Assembly (NCBI RefSeq): GCF_004217285.1
Contig: NZ_SHKS01000006.1
Coordinates: 310,001-374,000, forward strand
DNA: 64,000 bases
From: Streptomyces sp. BK239
Lineage (GTDB): Bacteria; Actinomycetota; Actinomycetes; Streptomycetales; Streptomycetaceae
Direction: 5' to 3'
In this document: positions 23,528 to 32,598 of the stretch, piece by piece
Numbering within the stretch: position 1 is the stretch's first letter
How the letters are laid out: every line of letters begins with the position of its first letter
Position numbers and translations under genes: made by a program
The notes under the pieces: model-generated
Told to the model about the DNA's origin: nothing
Seen by the model: only the letters and a program-made list of their open reading frames with translations
Database searches by the model: none

Positions 23528-25102
23528 ATGACTTCCACCGAGACACCGCCGACGTCCACACCCCCGAGCGCCGGGGACCGCCGCCGCTGGTTCGCCCTCG
23601 CGATCGTGATGACCGCGGCCTTCATGGACCTCGTCGACGTCACGATCGTCAACATCGCCATCCCGTCCATCCGGCAGGAGGCCGGCGCCTCCTGGAGCCA
23701 GATCCAGTGGATCACCGCCGGCTACGCGCTCGCGTTCGCCGCCGGTCTCGTCACCGGCGGTCGTCTCGGTGACATCCACGGCCGCAAGCGGCTCTTCCTC
23801 GTCGGCATCGGCGGATTCACCCTCGCCTCCGCGCTGTGCGGATTCGCCGTGAACCCGGAGATGCTCGTCGCCTCCCGCATCCTCCAGGGAGCCATGGCGG
23901 CGCTGATGGTCCCGCAGGTGCTGTCGATCGTGCACGCGACCTTCCCGGCGCACGAGCGGGGCAAGGTGTTCGGGCTGTTCGGCGCGATCGTGGGGCTCGG
24001 CGCGGTCTCCGGGCCGCTGCTGGGCGCGCTCCTGACGGAGTGGAACCTGTTCGGGCTGGGCTGGCGGCCCATCTTCCTCATCAACCTCCCCGTGGGCGTC
24101 GCGGGTCTGATCCTCGGCAGCCGCTTCATCACCGAGTCCCGTGCGCCCAGGGCGCTCAAGCTCGACCTCGTCGGCGTCGCCCTGGTGACGCTGGGTCTGC
24201 TGATGCTGCTCTACCCGCTCACCCGCGGCCGCGAGTTGGGCTGGCCGCTGTGGGGGCACGTCTCGATGGCCGGTTCGCTCGTCGTCTTCGGGGCGCTGGT
24301 CGCGTACGAGCGGCGCAAGGGCGCGCGGGACGGCTCTCCGCTGATCGAGCTCTCCCTGTTCCGGGTGAAGAGCTTCGCCGCCGGCATCGCGGTCCAGCTC
24401 GTCTTCGGCATCGCCCTCGGCATCTTCTTCCTGGTGTGGACGCTGTACATGCAGGAGGGGCTCGGCTGGACCCCGCTGCACGCCGGTCTGACCGGTGTCC
24501 CGTTCTCCCTCGCCGTCTCGACGGCCGCCGGTCTGTCCGTGCAGAAGCTGGTCCCGCGCTTCGGCCGCAGGGTGCTTCAGGCGGGCGCGCTGACCCTGGC
24601 TCTCGGCGTCCTGCTCTACATCTGGGAGTCCGCGCGGTACGGCCTCGGCATCACGTCCTGGCAGATGGCACCGCCGCTGGTGGTGATGGGCGTCGGCATG
24701 GGCCTGATCGTCGCGCCGCTGACGGACGCGGTGCTGTCCGGCGTGCCGCGCGAGCACGCCGGGTCGGCTTCCGGGCTGATCAACACCGTGCAGCAGATGG
24801 GCAACGCGCTCGGTCTGGGCCTGGTGGCGGTGGTCTTCTTCGGCCGGATCGGCGAGCGGCTGACGCCGGCCCAGGTGGGCCCGGAGTTCGCGGACGCCTT
24901 CCAGTACGCGCTGGGCTGGGTGGCCGCGGTGATGGGCGCGATCTTCCTGCTGATGTTCGCCCTGCCGAAGCGGCCCGCGCAGCACGTGGAAGGCGCGGAC
25001 ACGGCGGGCGGGGGAGAGGGCGCCGACCAGCAGGCGGCCGGGGAGCCTGCCGACGCGAGGAAGCTGCCCGGGCAGAAGACGGCGTCCGAACTCGTCGGCT
25101 GA
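23528..25102 (+). CDS. MFS efflux transporter, DHA2 family
   Basis: 524-residue, ~14-helix exporter: helix 1 has FMDLVDVTIVNIAIPSIRQE, loop 2-3 has GGRLGDIHGRKRLFLVG, and helix 5 has FGAIVGLGAVSGPLLGALL. The hydrophilic C-terminus is Ala/Glu/Gly-rich. Start ATG 23528; it has no clear ribosome site and may be leaderless. The long frame before it overlaps the divergent regulator and is not real. A good terminator follows at 25146-25174. Probably regulated by the divergent WYL protein. Confidence 0.92.
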   Translation: MTSTETPPTSTPPSAGDRRRWFALAIVMTAAFMDLVDVTIVNIAIPSIRQEAGASWSQIQWITAGYALAFAAGLVTGGRLGDIHGRKRLFLVGIGGFTLASALCGFAVNPEMLVASRILQGAMAALMVPQVLSIVHATFPAHERGKVFGLFGAIVGLGAVSGPLLGALLTEWNLFGLGWRPIFLINLPVGVAGLILGSRFITESRAPRALKLDLVGVALVTLGLLMLLYPLTRGRELGWPLWGHVSMAGSLVVFGALVAYERRKGARDGSPLIELSLFRVKSFAAGIAVQLVFGIALGIFFLVWTLYMQEGLGWTPLHAGLTGVPFSLAVSTAAGLSVQKLVPRFGRRVLQAGALTLALGVLLYIWESARYGLGITSWQMAPPLVVMGVGMGLIVAPLTDAVLSGVPREHAGSASGLINTVQQMGNALGLGLVAVVFFGRIGERLTPAQVGPEFADAFQYALGWVAAVMGAIFLLMFALPKRPAQHVEGADTAGGGEGADQQAAGEPADARKLPGQKTASELVG

Positions 25103-25145
25103 ACGAGGTCGCGAGGACGAGGTCCCGACAACGAGGTCTCCGAGG

Positions 25146-25174
25146 AAGGGCCCGGCGATGGACGCCGGGCCCTT
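25146..25174 (+). terminator. Terminator after MFS gene
   Basis: AAGGGCCCGGCG / CGCCGGGCCCTT, perfect 12-bp stem with a 5-base loop, 43 bases past the stop. Confidence 0.75.
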
Positions 25175-25217
25175 CGGCGTGTGCCCGACCCTGCGACGGC
25201 GGCCGAGCGAAGTCCGT

Positions 25218-25301
25218 TCATGCCCGATTCGGGCCCGAACCTGTTTACTTTCGGGAAAGCCGGGCGTAGCCTCGCTATAGAAACCACACGTTCGGGCATG
25301 A
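25218..25301. promoter_or_regulatory. Operator half-sites of the fructose operon
   Basis: TCATGCCCGA (25218-25227) and its exact inverse TCGGGCATGA (25292-25301) flank the promoter of the fru operon. A partial CGGGCCCG lies just inside. The arrangement suggests DNA looping or dual binding by the DeoR-type product of the first gene, relieved by fructose 1-phosphate as in other FruR systems. Confidence 0.5.
25244..25272 (+). promoter_or_regulatory. Promoter of the fruR-fruK-fruA operon
   Basis: TTTACT (25244-25249), a 17-base spacer and TAGCCT (25267-25272), about 40 bases before the ribosome site of the first gene and between the two operator arms. Confidence 0.6.
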
Positions 25302-25319
25302 CTCGGAGGCGAAGCGGAC

Positions 25320-26081
25320 ATGTACGCACCGGAGCGTCAGCAGGCGATCCTGAGGCTCGCCCGTGACGGCGGCCGTGTGGACGTCGTGTCGCTCGCCGAG
25401 GAGTTCCAGGTCACCGCGGAGACCATCCGCCGCGATCTGAAGGCCCTCGACCGCGCCGGCCTCGTCCGCCGCGTCCACGGCGGCGCCATACCCGTCGGAC
25501 GCCTCGACTTCGAGCCGGACCTCGCCGAGCGCGAGAGCACCTCCGCCGACGAGAAGGACCGCATCGCCAAGGCGGCCCTGTCCGAGCTGCCGTCCGAGGG
25601 CACGATGATCCTCGACGCCGGCACGACGATCGCCCGCCTGGCCGCCGCCCTCCCCCTGGAGGCCTCGCTCATCGCCGTCACGCACTCCCTGCCCATCGCG
25701 GCCCGCCTCGCGGACCACCCGGGCATGCAGCTCCACCTGGTCGGGGGGCGCGTACGGCACCGTACGCGCGCAGCCGTGGACGCCTGGGCGCTGCGCGCGT
25801 ACGGCGAGATCCGCGCCGACGTCCTGTTCGTGGCCGCCAACGGCTTCTCCGCCGAGCACGGTCTGACCACGCCCGACCTCGCCGAGGCCGCCGTCAAGAG
25901 CGCGGCGATGGCGGCGGCCCGCCGGGTGGTGCTGCTGGCCGACTCCGCAAAGCACGGCCAGGAGCACTTCGCGCGCTTCGGCGACCTGAGCGACGTGGAC
26001 CTGCTGATCACCGACAGCGGGCTGAGCCCCGACGACGCCGCCGCCATCGAGCGCGGCGGCACGGAAGTAGTGCGCGCATGA
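25320..26081 (+). CDS. fruR: DeoR-family repressor of the fructose operon
   Basis: 253-residue DeoR regulator. The HTH is RVDVVSLAEEFQVTAETIRR followed by DLKALDRAGLVRRVHGGAIP. The C-terminal sugar-phosphate sensing domain has the usual blocks: MILDAGTTIARLAAALP, LIAVTHSLPIAARL, LFVAANGFSAEHGLTTPDLA and VVLLADSAKHGQEHFARFGD. It begins at ATG 25320 with GGAGGCGAAG upstream and overlaps fruK by ATGA. Position as first gene before fruK/fruA identifies it as the local repressor. The effector is presumably fructose 1-phosphate. Confidence 0.9.
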   Translation: MYAPERQQAILRLARDGGRVDVVSLAEEFQVTAETIRRDLKALDRAGLVRRVHGGAIPVGRLDFEPDLAERESTSADEKDRIAKAALSELPSEGTMILDAGTTIARLAAALPLEASLIAVTHSLPIAARLADHPGMQLHLVGGRVRHRTRAAVDAWALRAYGEIRADVLFVAANGFSAEHGLTTPDLAEAAVKSAAMAAARRVVLLADSAKHGQEHFARFGDLSDVDLLITDSGLSPDDAAAIERGGTEVVRA

Positions 26082-27025
26082 TCCTCACCGTCACCCCCAA
26101 CCCGTCCCTCGACCGCACCTACGAGGTCCCGTCGCTGGAGCGCGGCGAGGTCATCCGCGCCACCGGCGAACGCATGGACCCCGGTGGCAAGGGCGTCAAC
26201 GTCTCGCGCGCCGTGACCGCCGCCGGACGGCGCACGGTCGCCGTCCTGCCCCTGGGCGGCGCACCGGGCGCGCTCGTCGCCGACCTGCTCGACGCGCAGG
26301 GCATCGAGGTCGCACCGGTGCCCGTCGCCGGGGCCACCCGCTCCAACATCGCGCTCGCCGAGTCCGACGGGGTGCTCACGAAGATCAACGCGCCCGGCCC
26401 GGAGCTGAGCGCCGCCGAGCAGGAACTGCTCCTGGAGACGGTGCGCGAGCAGTCCCGCGACGCCGACTGGATCGCCTGCTGTGGCAGCCTTCCCCGGGGC
26501 CTCGCGCCCTCGTGGTACGCCGATGTCGTCGCGCGGGCGCACGCCGGGGGAGCGCGGATCGCGCTGGACACCTCGGGGCGCGCCCTCCTGGAGGCGTTGC
26601 GTGAGCGGCCCGACGTGGTGAAGCCGAACGCCGAGGAGCTCGCGGAGGCCGTCGGGCGGCCGCTGGCGACGGTGGGCGACGCCGTGAAGGCGGCGGAGGA
26701 ACTGCGGCAGATGGGGGCGCGCGCGGTGCTCGCGAGCCTGGGCGCCGACGGGCAGCTGCTGGTCGAGGACGGGGGCGCCTGGTTCGCCTCCGCGCGAGTG
26801 GACGTCGTACGCAGCAACGTGGGCGCCGGCGACTCCTCGCTCGCCGGCTTCCTCATCGCCGGCGGCAGCGGCCCGCAGGCCCTCGCCTCCGCCGTCGCGC
26901 ACGGCGCGGCCGCGGTACAGCTCCCCGGCAGCGTGATGCCGACCCCGGCCGATCTGGACCCGGCGGCGGTGACGGTCACGGCGGACCTCCCGACGGACCG
27001 CGAACTGAAGGAGCCGGTGTCATGA
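26078..27025 (+). CDS. fruK: 1-phosphofructokinase
   Basis: 315-residue PfkB/ribokinase-family kinase that phosphorylates fructose 1-phosphate, made by the PTS, to fructose 1,6-bisphosphate. It has the opening MILTVTPNPSLDRTYEVP, the signature GGKGVNVSRAVTAAGR (PfkB motif 1), ACCGSLPRGLAP and the C-terminal ATP site and catalytic Asp in SNVGAGDSSLAGFLIAG. The start overlaps the fruR stop (ATGA), and the stop in turn overlaps the start of a small ORF that leads to fruA. It acts in the cytoplasm just downstream of the FruA permease. Confidence 0.96.
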   Translation: MILTVTPNPSLDRTYEVPSLERGEVIRATGERMDPGGKGVNVSRAVTAAGRRTVAVLPLGGAPGALVADLLDAQGIEVAPVPVAGATRSNIALAESDGVLTKINAPGPELSAAEQELLLETVREQSRDADWIACCGSLPRGLAPSWYADVVARAHAGGARIALDTSGRALLEALRERPDVVKPNAEELAEAVGRPLATVGDAVKAAEELRQMGARAVLASLGADGQLLVEDGGAWFASARVDVVRSNVGAGDSSLAGFLIAGGSGPQALASAVAHGAAAVQLPGSVMPTPADLDPAAVTVTADLPTDRELKEPVS

Positions 27026-27279
27026 CCGCACCGCAGAGCACGGCCGTGCCCCTCGTCGCACGCCCCGGGCAGGGGTGGCGAGCGGATGTGTTACTCGCCG
27101 CTCCTGGCGGGCAGCAGGGCAACGGGTCGCGAGGCGACCTGAGCCGCCGTGTGACACCGCCGAGGCGAGGGGTCCCCCGCCCCGCCTCCACCGCCTCCCT
27201 CTCCCCCATCTCCGTCCCCGTCCCCACCCCCGCCCACCCCACGCCCCGGGCGATACGCGTGCGAAGGAGCCCGCGATGA
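27022..27279 (+). CDS. Small ORF joining fruK and fruA (possible coupling peptide)
   Basis: 85-codon frame that fills the 250-base gap between fruK and fruA. Its ATG overlaps the fruK stop (ATGA at 27022-27025) and its TGA overlaps the fruA ATG (ATGA at 27276-27279). The predicted peptide is Pro/Arg/Ser-rich and not recognisable, so it may not be a stable protein. Translating it would carry ribosomes from fruK to fruA. It is also possible that the overlaps are chance in GC-rich DNA. fruA has its own ribosome site (GAAGGAGCC). Confidence 0.35.
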   Translation: MTAPQSTAVPLVARPGQGWRADVLLAAPGGQQGNGSRGDLSRRVTPPRRGVPRPASTASLSPISVPVPTPAHPTPRAIRVRRSPR

Positions 27280-29414
27280 GTGACATGATCACCGCGGACC
27301 TGGTCGACCTCGACCTGTCCGCCGATACCAAGGAAGCGGCGGCGCGATCCCTCGCCGAGCGCATGGTGGCCCAGGGCCGGGTGACCGACCTGGACGGCTT
27401 CCTCGCCGACGTCGCCGCCCGCGAGGCGCAGATGCCGACCGGCCTCGACGGCGGCATCGGCATCCCGCACTGCCGCAGCGTCCACGTCACCGAGCCGACG
27501 CTCGCCTTCGGGCGGGCCGCCGACGGCATCGACTTCGGCGCGCCCGACGGCCCCGCCGACCTGATCTTCCTGATCGCCGCCCCGGCCGGCGCCGACGACG
27601 CCCATCTGACGATCCTGTCCTCCCTGGCCCGTCAGCTGATGAACGCCGACTTCACCTCCGCACTGCGGTCGGTGCGGGACGCGGGCGCCGCCGCCGCGCT
27701 GATCCGCGGCGAAGAGCCGGCGGCCGGCACGGACACCGCGGCGGCCCCGGACACCGCGGCCGACGCCACCGGCAACGCCGGTGAGCACACCCAGGACGCC
27801 GCCGTGGCGTCGGCGGCGGCCTCCGCCGACGCCACGGCGGGCAGCACCACGACGGGCAACACCACGCCCACGCCGGCTACGGGCGGCACTCCCGACGAGA
27901 CCCCCGCCGAGCGCCCCTTCCGCGTCGTCGCCGTCACCTCCTGTCCCACCGGTATCGCGCACACCTACATGGCGGCCGAGTCGCTGGAGAACGCCGGCCG
28001 TGAGGCGGGCGTCGAGCTGGTCGTCGAGACGCAGGGCTCGGCCGGCTTCACCCGGCTCGACCCGGCCGTCATCGCCGCCGCGGACGGCGTGATCTTCGCC
28101 CACGACGTGCCCGTACGTGAGAAGGACCGTTTCGCCGGCAAGCCCACTGTGGACGTCGGCGTGAAGGCGGGCATCAACCGCCCGGCCGAACTGATCTCCG
28201 AGGTCCGCGGCAAGGCCGAGCGCGGCGAGGTCAGCGCCTCCGCCGGCGGCGGCACGCCGGTCGAGCGGGCCGGGGAGGCCGGCGACGGCTACGGCACCAA
28301 GCTCCGCAAGTGGCTGATGACGGGCGTCAGCTACATGGTCCCGTTCGTCGCCGCGGGCGGTCTGCTGATCGCCCTCGGGTTCGCGATCGGCGGCTGGGAG
28401 ATCAGCAAGGCTCCCGCGGTCACGGAACACTTCTCCTGGACCCAGGTCGACAGCTGGGCCGCCCTGATGTTCCAGATCGGCGGCGTCGCCTTCAACTTCC
28501 TCATCCCCGTCCTCGCCGGATACATCGCGTACGGCATGGCGGACCGGCCCGGTCTCGTGCCCGGCTTCGTCGGCGGAATGATCTCCTCCACCATCGCCGC
28601 GGGCTTCCTCGGCGGCCTGGTCGCCGGTCTGCTGGCCGGTGGCGTGGTCCTCGGCATCCAGCGGATCAAGATCCCGCCGGTGCTGCGCGGCATCATGCCG
28701 GTGGTGGTGATCCCGCTGATCTCCTCGATGATCGTCGGCTTCCTGATGTTCGTCGTGGTCGGCAAGCCCATCGCCGAGGCGCAGAAGGCCATGACGGACT
28801 GGCTCGCCGGACTGTCCGGCTCCAACGCCATCCTGCTCGGCATCCTGCTCGGCCTGATGATGTGCTTCGACCTCGGCGGCCCCGTCAACAAGGTCGCGTA
28901 CGCCTTCGCCACGGCCGGCATCGCTGTCCAGAACCCCAGCGACTCGGCGATGAAGATCATGGCCGCGGTCATGGCGGCCGGCATGGTCCCGCCGCTGGCG
29001 ATGGCCCTGGCCACCACCGTGCGCGGCAAGCTCTTCACCCCGACCGAGCGCGAGAACGGCAAGGCCGCCTGGGTCCTCGGCGCCTCCTTCATCTCCGAGG
29101 GCGCGATCCCGTTCGCCGCGGCCGACCCGCTGCGCGTCATCCCCGCCTCGATGGCGGGCGGCGCGGTGACCGGCGCCCTGTCGATGGCCTTCGGTGCGAC
29201 GCTGCGCGCCCCGCACGGCGGCATCTTCGTGGTCCCGCTGATCGGCAACGCGGTCCTCTACCTGGTCGCCATCGCCGCCGGCGTGTGCGTCACGACCGCA
29301 CTGGTCGTCGTCCTCAAGGGTCTGCGCAAGACGGCCCCCGACGCCTCCGCCGCAGGTCAGGGTGCCGGCGCGGCCACCTCGGCCACGCAGCAGAAGCAGC
29401 CGGTCGCGGCGTGA
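27276..29414 (+). CDS. fruA: PTS fructose-specific enzyme IIABC
   Basis: 712-residue fused permease that imports fructose and phosphorylates it to fructose 1-phosphate. IIA domain (1-150): phospho-His in GIGIPHCRSVHV. A ~55-residue Ala/Thr/Gly linker follows. IIB (~210-310): phospho-Cys in VTSCPTGIAHTYMAAESLE. IIC (~345-690): about nine membrane helices, with GVSYMVPFVAAGGLLIALGF at the start, FDLGGPVNKVAYAFA and EGAIPFAAADPLRVIPASM, the substrate-site blocks. Start ATG 27276 with GAAGGAGCC upstream. It is last in the fru operon and is followed by a terminator. Phosphate comes from the general PTS proteins HPr and EI, not encoded here. Confidence 0.96.
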   Translation: MSDMITADLVDLDLSADTKEAAARSLAERMVAQGRVTDLDGFLADVAAREAQMPTGLDGGIGIPHCRSVHVTEPTLAFGRAADGIDFGAPDGPADLIFLIAAPAGADDAHLTILSSLARQLMNADFTSALRSVRDAGAAAALIRGEEPAAGTDTAAAPDTAADATGNAGEHTQDAAVASAAASADATAGSTTTGNTTPTPATGGTPDETPAERPFRVVAVTSCPTGIAHTYMAAESLENAGREAGVELVVETQGSAGFTRLDPAVIAAADGVIFAHDVPVREKDRFAGKPTVDVGVKAGINRPAELISEVRGKAERGEVSASAGGGTPVERAGEAGDGYGTKLRKWLMTGVSYMVPFVAAGGLLIALGFAIGGWEISKAPAVTEHFSWTQVDSWAALMFQIGGVAFNFLIPVLAGYIAYGMADRPGLVPGFVGGMISSTIAAGFLGGLVAGLLAGGVVLGIQRIKIPPVLRGIMPVVVIPLISSMIVGFLMFVVVGKPIAEAQKAMTDWLAGLSGSNAILLGILLGLMMCFDLGGPVNKVAYAFATAGIAVQNPSDSAMKIMAAVMAAGMVPPLAMALATTVRGKLFTPTERENGKAAWVLGASFISEGAIPFAAADPLRVIPASMAGGAVTGALSMAFGATLRAPHGGIFVVPLIGNAVLYLVAIAAGVCVTTALVVVLKGLRKTAPDASAAGQGAGAATSATQQKQPVAA

Positions 29415-29452
29415 GCCGCGGCTGGCGGTACCGGCCACTCGGCTGACACGAA

Positions 29453-29497
29453 CGGCCGGTCGCGGCCCGCCCCACGAGGGAGGGACGCGACCGGCCG
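29453..29497 (+). terminator. Terminator of the fru operon
   Basis: CGGCCGGTCGCG / CGCGACCGGCCG, perfect 12-bp stem with a 21-base loop, 39 bases after fruA, followed by CTTCC. Confidence 0.7.
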
Positions 29498-29556
29498 CTT
29501 CCGTCCGACCAGCGGGGGCGCACGGCGTCCACCGCACCGCCTGCGAGATGCATCAC

Positions 29557-29572
29557 GATTCGATACCGAATC
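29557..29572. promoter_or_regulatory. Palindrome upstream of a membrane-protein gene
   Basis: GATTCG-ATAC-CGAATC, perfect 6-bp inverted repeat in a locally AT-rich patch, 26 bases before the next start codon. Its position fits an operator over the promoter; the binding protein is unknown. Confidence 0.4.
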
Positions 29573-29597
29573 CCGGATCTTGCTGTGTACTGTGCGC

Positions 29598-30146
29598 ATG
29601 CCTGAGGCCCTCTCGATCCACCAGACGGCGAGCGCGGCCGCCCTGGCCCTCGCCCTCGCCGCCTGGCTGTGCGTCCTCTTCCGCCTCCTGCGCCGAGGCC
29701 GCCCCGGCTCGGCCGCACGAGGCTCCGCCGGGGCGGACGGGACGAGCCGAGGCGACCGCAGGGAAGGCGACGACCGCACGGGCGCGAGCGACCCCGCTGG
29801 TACGGGCGAACGCGCGACGGGAAGCGACCCGACGGGCGCGGGCGGCGGCGGGACGGGAGGGCGGCGCGTACGGCGCTCAGAGCGTGCGCGACCGGGCCGC
29901 CCCGACGGGCGCGCCCGTCGCGTGCGCACCTCCAGGGCGGACAGTCTGCGCCTCAACTCCGAAGGATGGCGCCGCGGCGCGGCCGCCCGCCCCGCGGACC
30001 CCGCCGCGCCGCAGGACCTTCCCTCGCTCCCGGGCCTGCCGCGCCAGCGCCAGGAACGCCCCCACCTGGAGACCGCCGAACTGACCCGGGCCGAACAGGC
30101 CGCCTTCGCCGATCTGGTACGACGGCTCACCGACGCCGACGGCTGA
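29598..30146 (+). CDS. Putative membrane-anchored protein, low complexity
   Basis: 182 residues: one N-terminal hydrophobic helix (TASAAALALALAAWLCVLFR), then ~85 residues of Gly/Arg/Asp/Thr-rich sequence likely to be disordered, then a more conserved-looking end (LNSEGWRRGAAARPADPAAP, LPGLPRQRQERPHLETAELT, RAEQAAFADLVRRL). The ATG 29598 sits close to the likely promoter, so the message may be nearly leaderless; a GTG-type start 18 bases upstream is less likely. It is convergent with the DUF6227 gene. Family not recognised. Confidence 0.6.
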   Translation: MPEALSIHQTASAAALALALAAWLCVLFRLLRRGRPGSAARGSAGADGTSRGDRREGDDRTGASDPAGTGERATGSDPTGAGGGGTGGRRVRRSERARPGRPDGRARRVRTSRADSLRLNSEGWRRGAAARPADPAAPQDLPSLPGLPRQRQERPHLETAELTRAEQAAFADLVRRLTDADG

Positions 30147-30182
30147 GCCGGCCGCCGGGCGGACGGCTCACGCGGGCGGCGC

Positions 30183-30929
30183 TCAGGAGACCTGCGCCGC
30201 CCGCCGCTCCATCGCCTCACGGGCCGCCGCCTCCGACGGATACACCTCGCACATGTGCCGCCCGTCGGGCGTCGCCGTGTGCTCGACCTCCCACAGGGAG
30301 ATCTCCTGGCCGTCGCGCAGCAGGAACGCGTGCTCGTACAGCGCGAAGCCCAGGCCGATGCGCCCGGCACGGCACGGGCGGCCGAACGCCTGAGTGATCT
30401 GGTGCGCGAACGCGGTCGTCAGCAGCGTCGCCGTGTCCGGGCCGGGCCGGTCGGCGTTCTCCGCACGGCGCAGCAGCCGGCGCGCGTGGTCGGCCGAGTC
30501 GTCCGGCGCGTACACATGGCGCGGCGCGGGCACCGGCGCCAGCTGCACCAGCACCGGCAGCTCGAAGTCCGGCGTGTCCGGCGGCAGCGGCAGCCGGGCG
30601 GTGGCGGCGCGCAGCTCCTCCTCGTCCACGTACACCTCGTGCTGCGGCTCGCTGCCCGGCTGGGGGTTGTGCACGAGCTCCCACAGCGTGAGCGCACAGC
30701 CGTCGGCCAGCAGCCAGGTGTGCCGGTAGGTCTCGCGGTGCAGCCCCGCGCTGTGGTGCGCGGAGTGCAGCGAGCTGTCATGCGCCAGTGCGCAGTCGAG
30801 CCGCCTGATCGTGTCGTCGGGCAGCTCGAACGAGTTCAGGGCACGGCCGAGGAGCCGCGCGAGATGCTCCTCCGGAGTCTCGGGCGACTCTGCTGGTCCG
30901 TGCGCTTCCGTCTCGTACGGAACGCTCAA
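30183..30929 (-). CDS. DUF6227 family protein
   Basis: 248-residue cytosolic protein conserved in Streptomyces. The N-terminal part reads EEHLARLLGRALNSFELPDD, TIRRLDCALAHDSSLHSAHH, and RHTWLLADGCALTLWELVHN. A similar theme recurs in the second half (YEHAFLLRDGQEISLWEVEH), so it may hold two related alpha/beta modules. It ends EVYPSEAAAREAMERRAAQV. No catalytic motif is visible and the function is unknown. I assign the DUF number from memory of the SFELPD / CALAHxSSLHSAHH pattern. Start at 30929 with GGGAGAGACC upstream. Confidence 0.8.
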   Translation of the reverse strand: MSVPYETEAHGPAESPETPEEHLARLLGRALNSFELPDDTIRRLDCALAHDSSLHSAHHSAGLHRETYRHTWLLADGCALTLWELVHNPQPGSEPQHEVYVDEEELRAATARLPLPPDTPDFELPVLVQLAPVPAPRHVYAPDDSADHARRLLRRAENADRPGPDTATLLTTAFAHQITQAFGRPCRAGRIGLGFALYEHAFLLRDGQEISLWEVEHTATPDGRHMCEVYPSEAAAREAMERRAAQVS

Positions 30930-31216
30930 GGTCTCTCCCGGCGTCGCTGCATGTCACCTTGTGGGTGCATACCGTAGCCCCTCGGCCGGACATCATGTCC
31001 AGGAACCGAGAAAACGTCCGTCGGGAAAACGTCGGGGCCGCGCGAGATGTTCCCGCCCGGCCCGACGATCCGTCAGAAACCGCCGGTCAGGGCCCCGTTC
31101 CACCGGAACGGCCGCCCGCGCCGCCCGGCGGTCCGGGCGCGCGGCCCGGCGCACGACCCCATGCACGCGGCCCCATGCGTACGGGTCCCGGGCGCGCGGC
31201 CCGGCGCCTCGCCGTG

Positions 31217-32440
31217 TCAGACCGCGCTGCCGGCCGTCCACTCGCTCCACTCCATGTTCCAGCCGTTCAGCCCGTTGTCCGGGGCCACCGGCTTGTCGGG
31301 GGAGTTCTCGACGATCAGCACGTCCCCGACGATCGAGTTGTCGTAGAACCACTTGGCGGGCGTGTCGCCCTGCGCGCCCCGCACGTCCCGCAGCCCCACG
31401 CAGCCGTGGCTGGTGCCCACCCGGCCGAACGGCGGCTCACCCTTGTACCAGTAGTTCCCGTGGACGAACGTGCCCGACGTGGTCAGCCGCATCGCGTGCG
31501 GCACGTCCGGGATGTCGTAGGCGTTGGCGAGGTCGACCGTCCTGCTGTCCATGTGGAGCTGAGTGAACTTCTCCGAGATCACCATCTGCCCGTTGTACGT
31601 GGTGAACTCCGCGCTGCCCGTCGACACCGGCACCGACTTCAGCGTCTTCCCGTCCCGCACGACCGTCATCGTCTGCGTGTTCACGTCCACCGTGGACACC
31701 TGGGAACGCCCGACGGTGAAGCTGACCGTCTTCTTCTGCACCCCGCGGACGCCGTTCGCGCCCTGCACCCCGTCCAGGTCGATCTTCATCGTGACCTTGG
31801 AGCCGGCCTTCCAGTACTCCTGCGGCCGGAAGTCGAGCCGCCGCGACCCGAACCAGTGCCCGACCACCTTCTGCCCGCTGCTGGAGGTCACCGTGATGTG
31901 GGACTGCACGGCCTTCTTGTCGGTGATCGTCTTGTCGAACGTGAACGACACCGGCATCCCCACGCCGACCGTCGACCCGCCGTCCGGCGTGTACGTCCCG
32001 ATGAAGCTGCCGGCCGCGGTGACCGTGGTGAAGGACGAACCGGCATTCACCGTCCGGCCGTTCGCGTCCTTCGCGGTCGCCGCTATCTCGTACTCCGTCC
32101 CCCGCTCCAGCTGCTCCTTCGGCTTCCAGCTCCTGCCGTCGGCCGACAGCGAACCCTCGACCGCCTTCCCCGACCCCGCCACCGTCATCTTCACGGCGGT
32201 GAGTTCCCCGCCGCTCACCGTCACCCCCGTCGAGTTGATCGACGCGCCCGTCGAGCCGTCCGCGGCCGAGATGGCTATCTTCGCGGTCGCCGTCCTGGCG
32301 GAGTCCTTGCCGCCCTTGCCCCCTGCGCCGTCGTTGTCGGCCTTGGCGCTGCCACCGCAGGCGGTGAGGGTCAGGGCGCCGACCACGAGGGCGGCACACG
32401 CCCCCAGTACGCGCCGCGCTGCTATGTCCGGCGTTGTCAC
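31217..32440 (-). CDS. Lipoprotein L,D-transpeptidase with Ig-like domains
   Basis: 407-residue cell-wall enzyme. The N-terminus is a lipoprotein signal (RRVLGACAALVVGALTLTACG, lipobox L-T-A-C), followed by a disordered Gly/Lys region and two Ig-like domains (~50-260). The YkuD domain has HGNYWYKGEPPFG and the catalytic GTSHGCVGLRD with Cys near residue 347. It should form 3-3 peptidoglycan crosslinks or attach proteins outside the membrane. I chose the GTG at 32440 because GGAG lies 7 bases upstream; ATG 32458 would add six residues with a poor ribosome site. Confidence 0.92.
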   Translation of the reverse strand: MTTPDIAARRVLGACAALVVGALTLTACGGSAKADNDGAGGKGGKDSARTATAKIAISAADGSTGASINSTGVTVSGGELTAVKMTVAGSGKAVEGSLSADGRSWKPKEQLERGTEYEIAATAKDANGRTVNAGSSFTTVTAAGSFIGTYTPDGGSTVGVGMPVSFTFDKTITDKKAVQSHITVTSSSGQKVVGHWFGSRRLDFRPQEYWKAGSKVTMKIDLDGVQGANGVRGVQKKTVSFTVGRSQVSTVDVNTQTMTVVRDGKTLKSVPVSTGSAEFTTYNGQMVISEKFTQLHMDSRTVDLANAYDIPDVPHAMRLTTSGTFVHGNYWYKGEPPFGRVGTSHGCVGLRDVRGAQGDTPAKWFYDNSIVGDVLIVENSPDKPVAPDNGLNGWNMEWSEWTAGSAV

Positions 32441-32598
32441 GGGCTGCTCCAGCTTCATGCGATGTGCGAGATCCGCTCCCTTACGCGGGAGTAGAGGACC
32501 CCGGCGTACGACGGGGTTCCCCGCCGGACGCCGTTGACGCCGTCGCGTGACAGAACCGGGACAATCACCTTTCGCGCAGGGCGCGTTGGGCGGATCCG

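Noticed and set aside
26976..29537. 853-codon open frame on the minus strand opposite fruA
   Set aside because: It is His/Asp/Gly-rich with no family motif, and is the usual reverse-frame shadow of a GC-rich gene; fruA on the plus strand has all PTS motifs.
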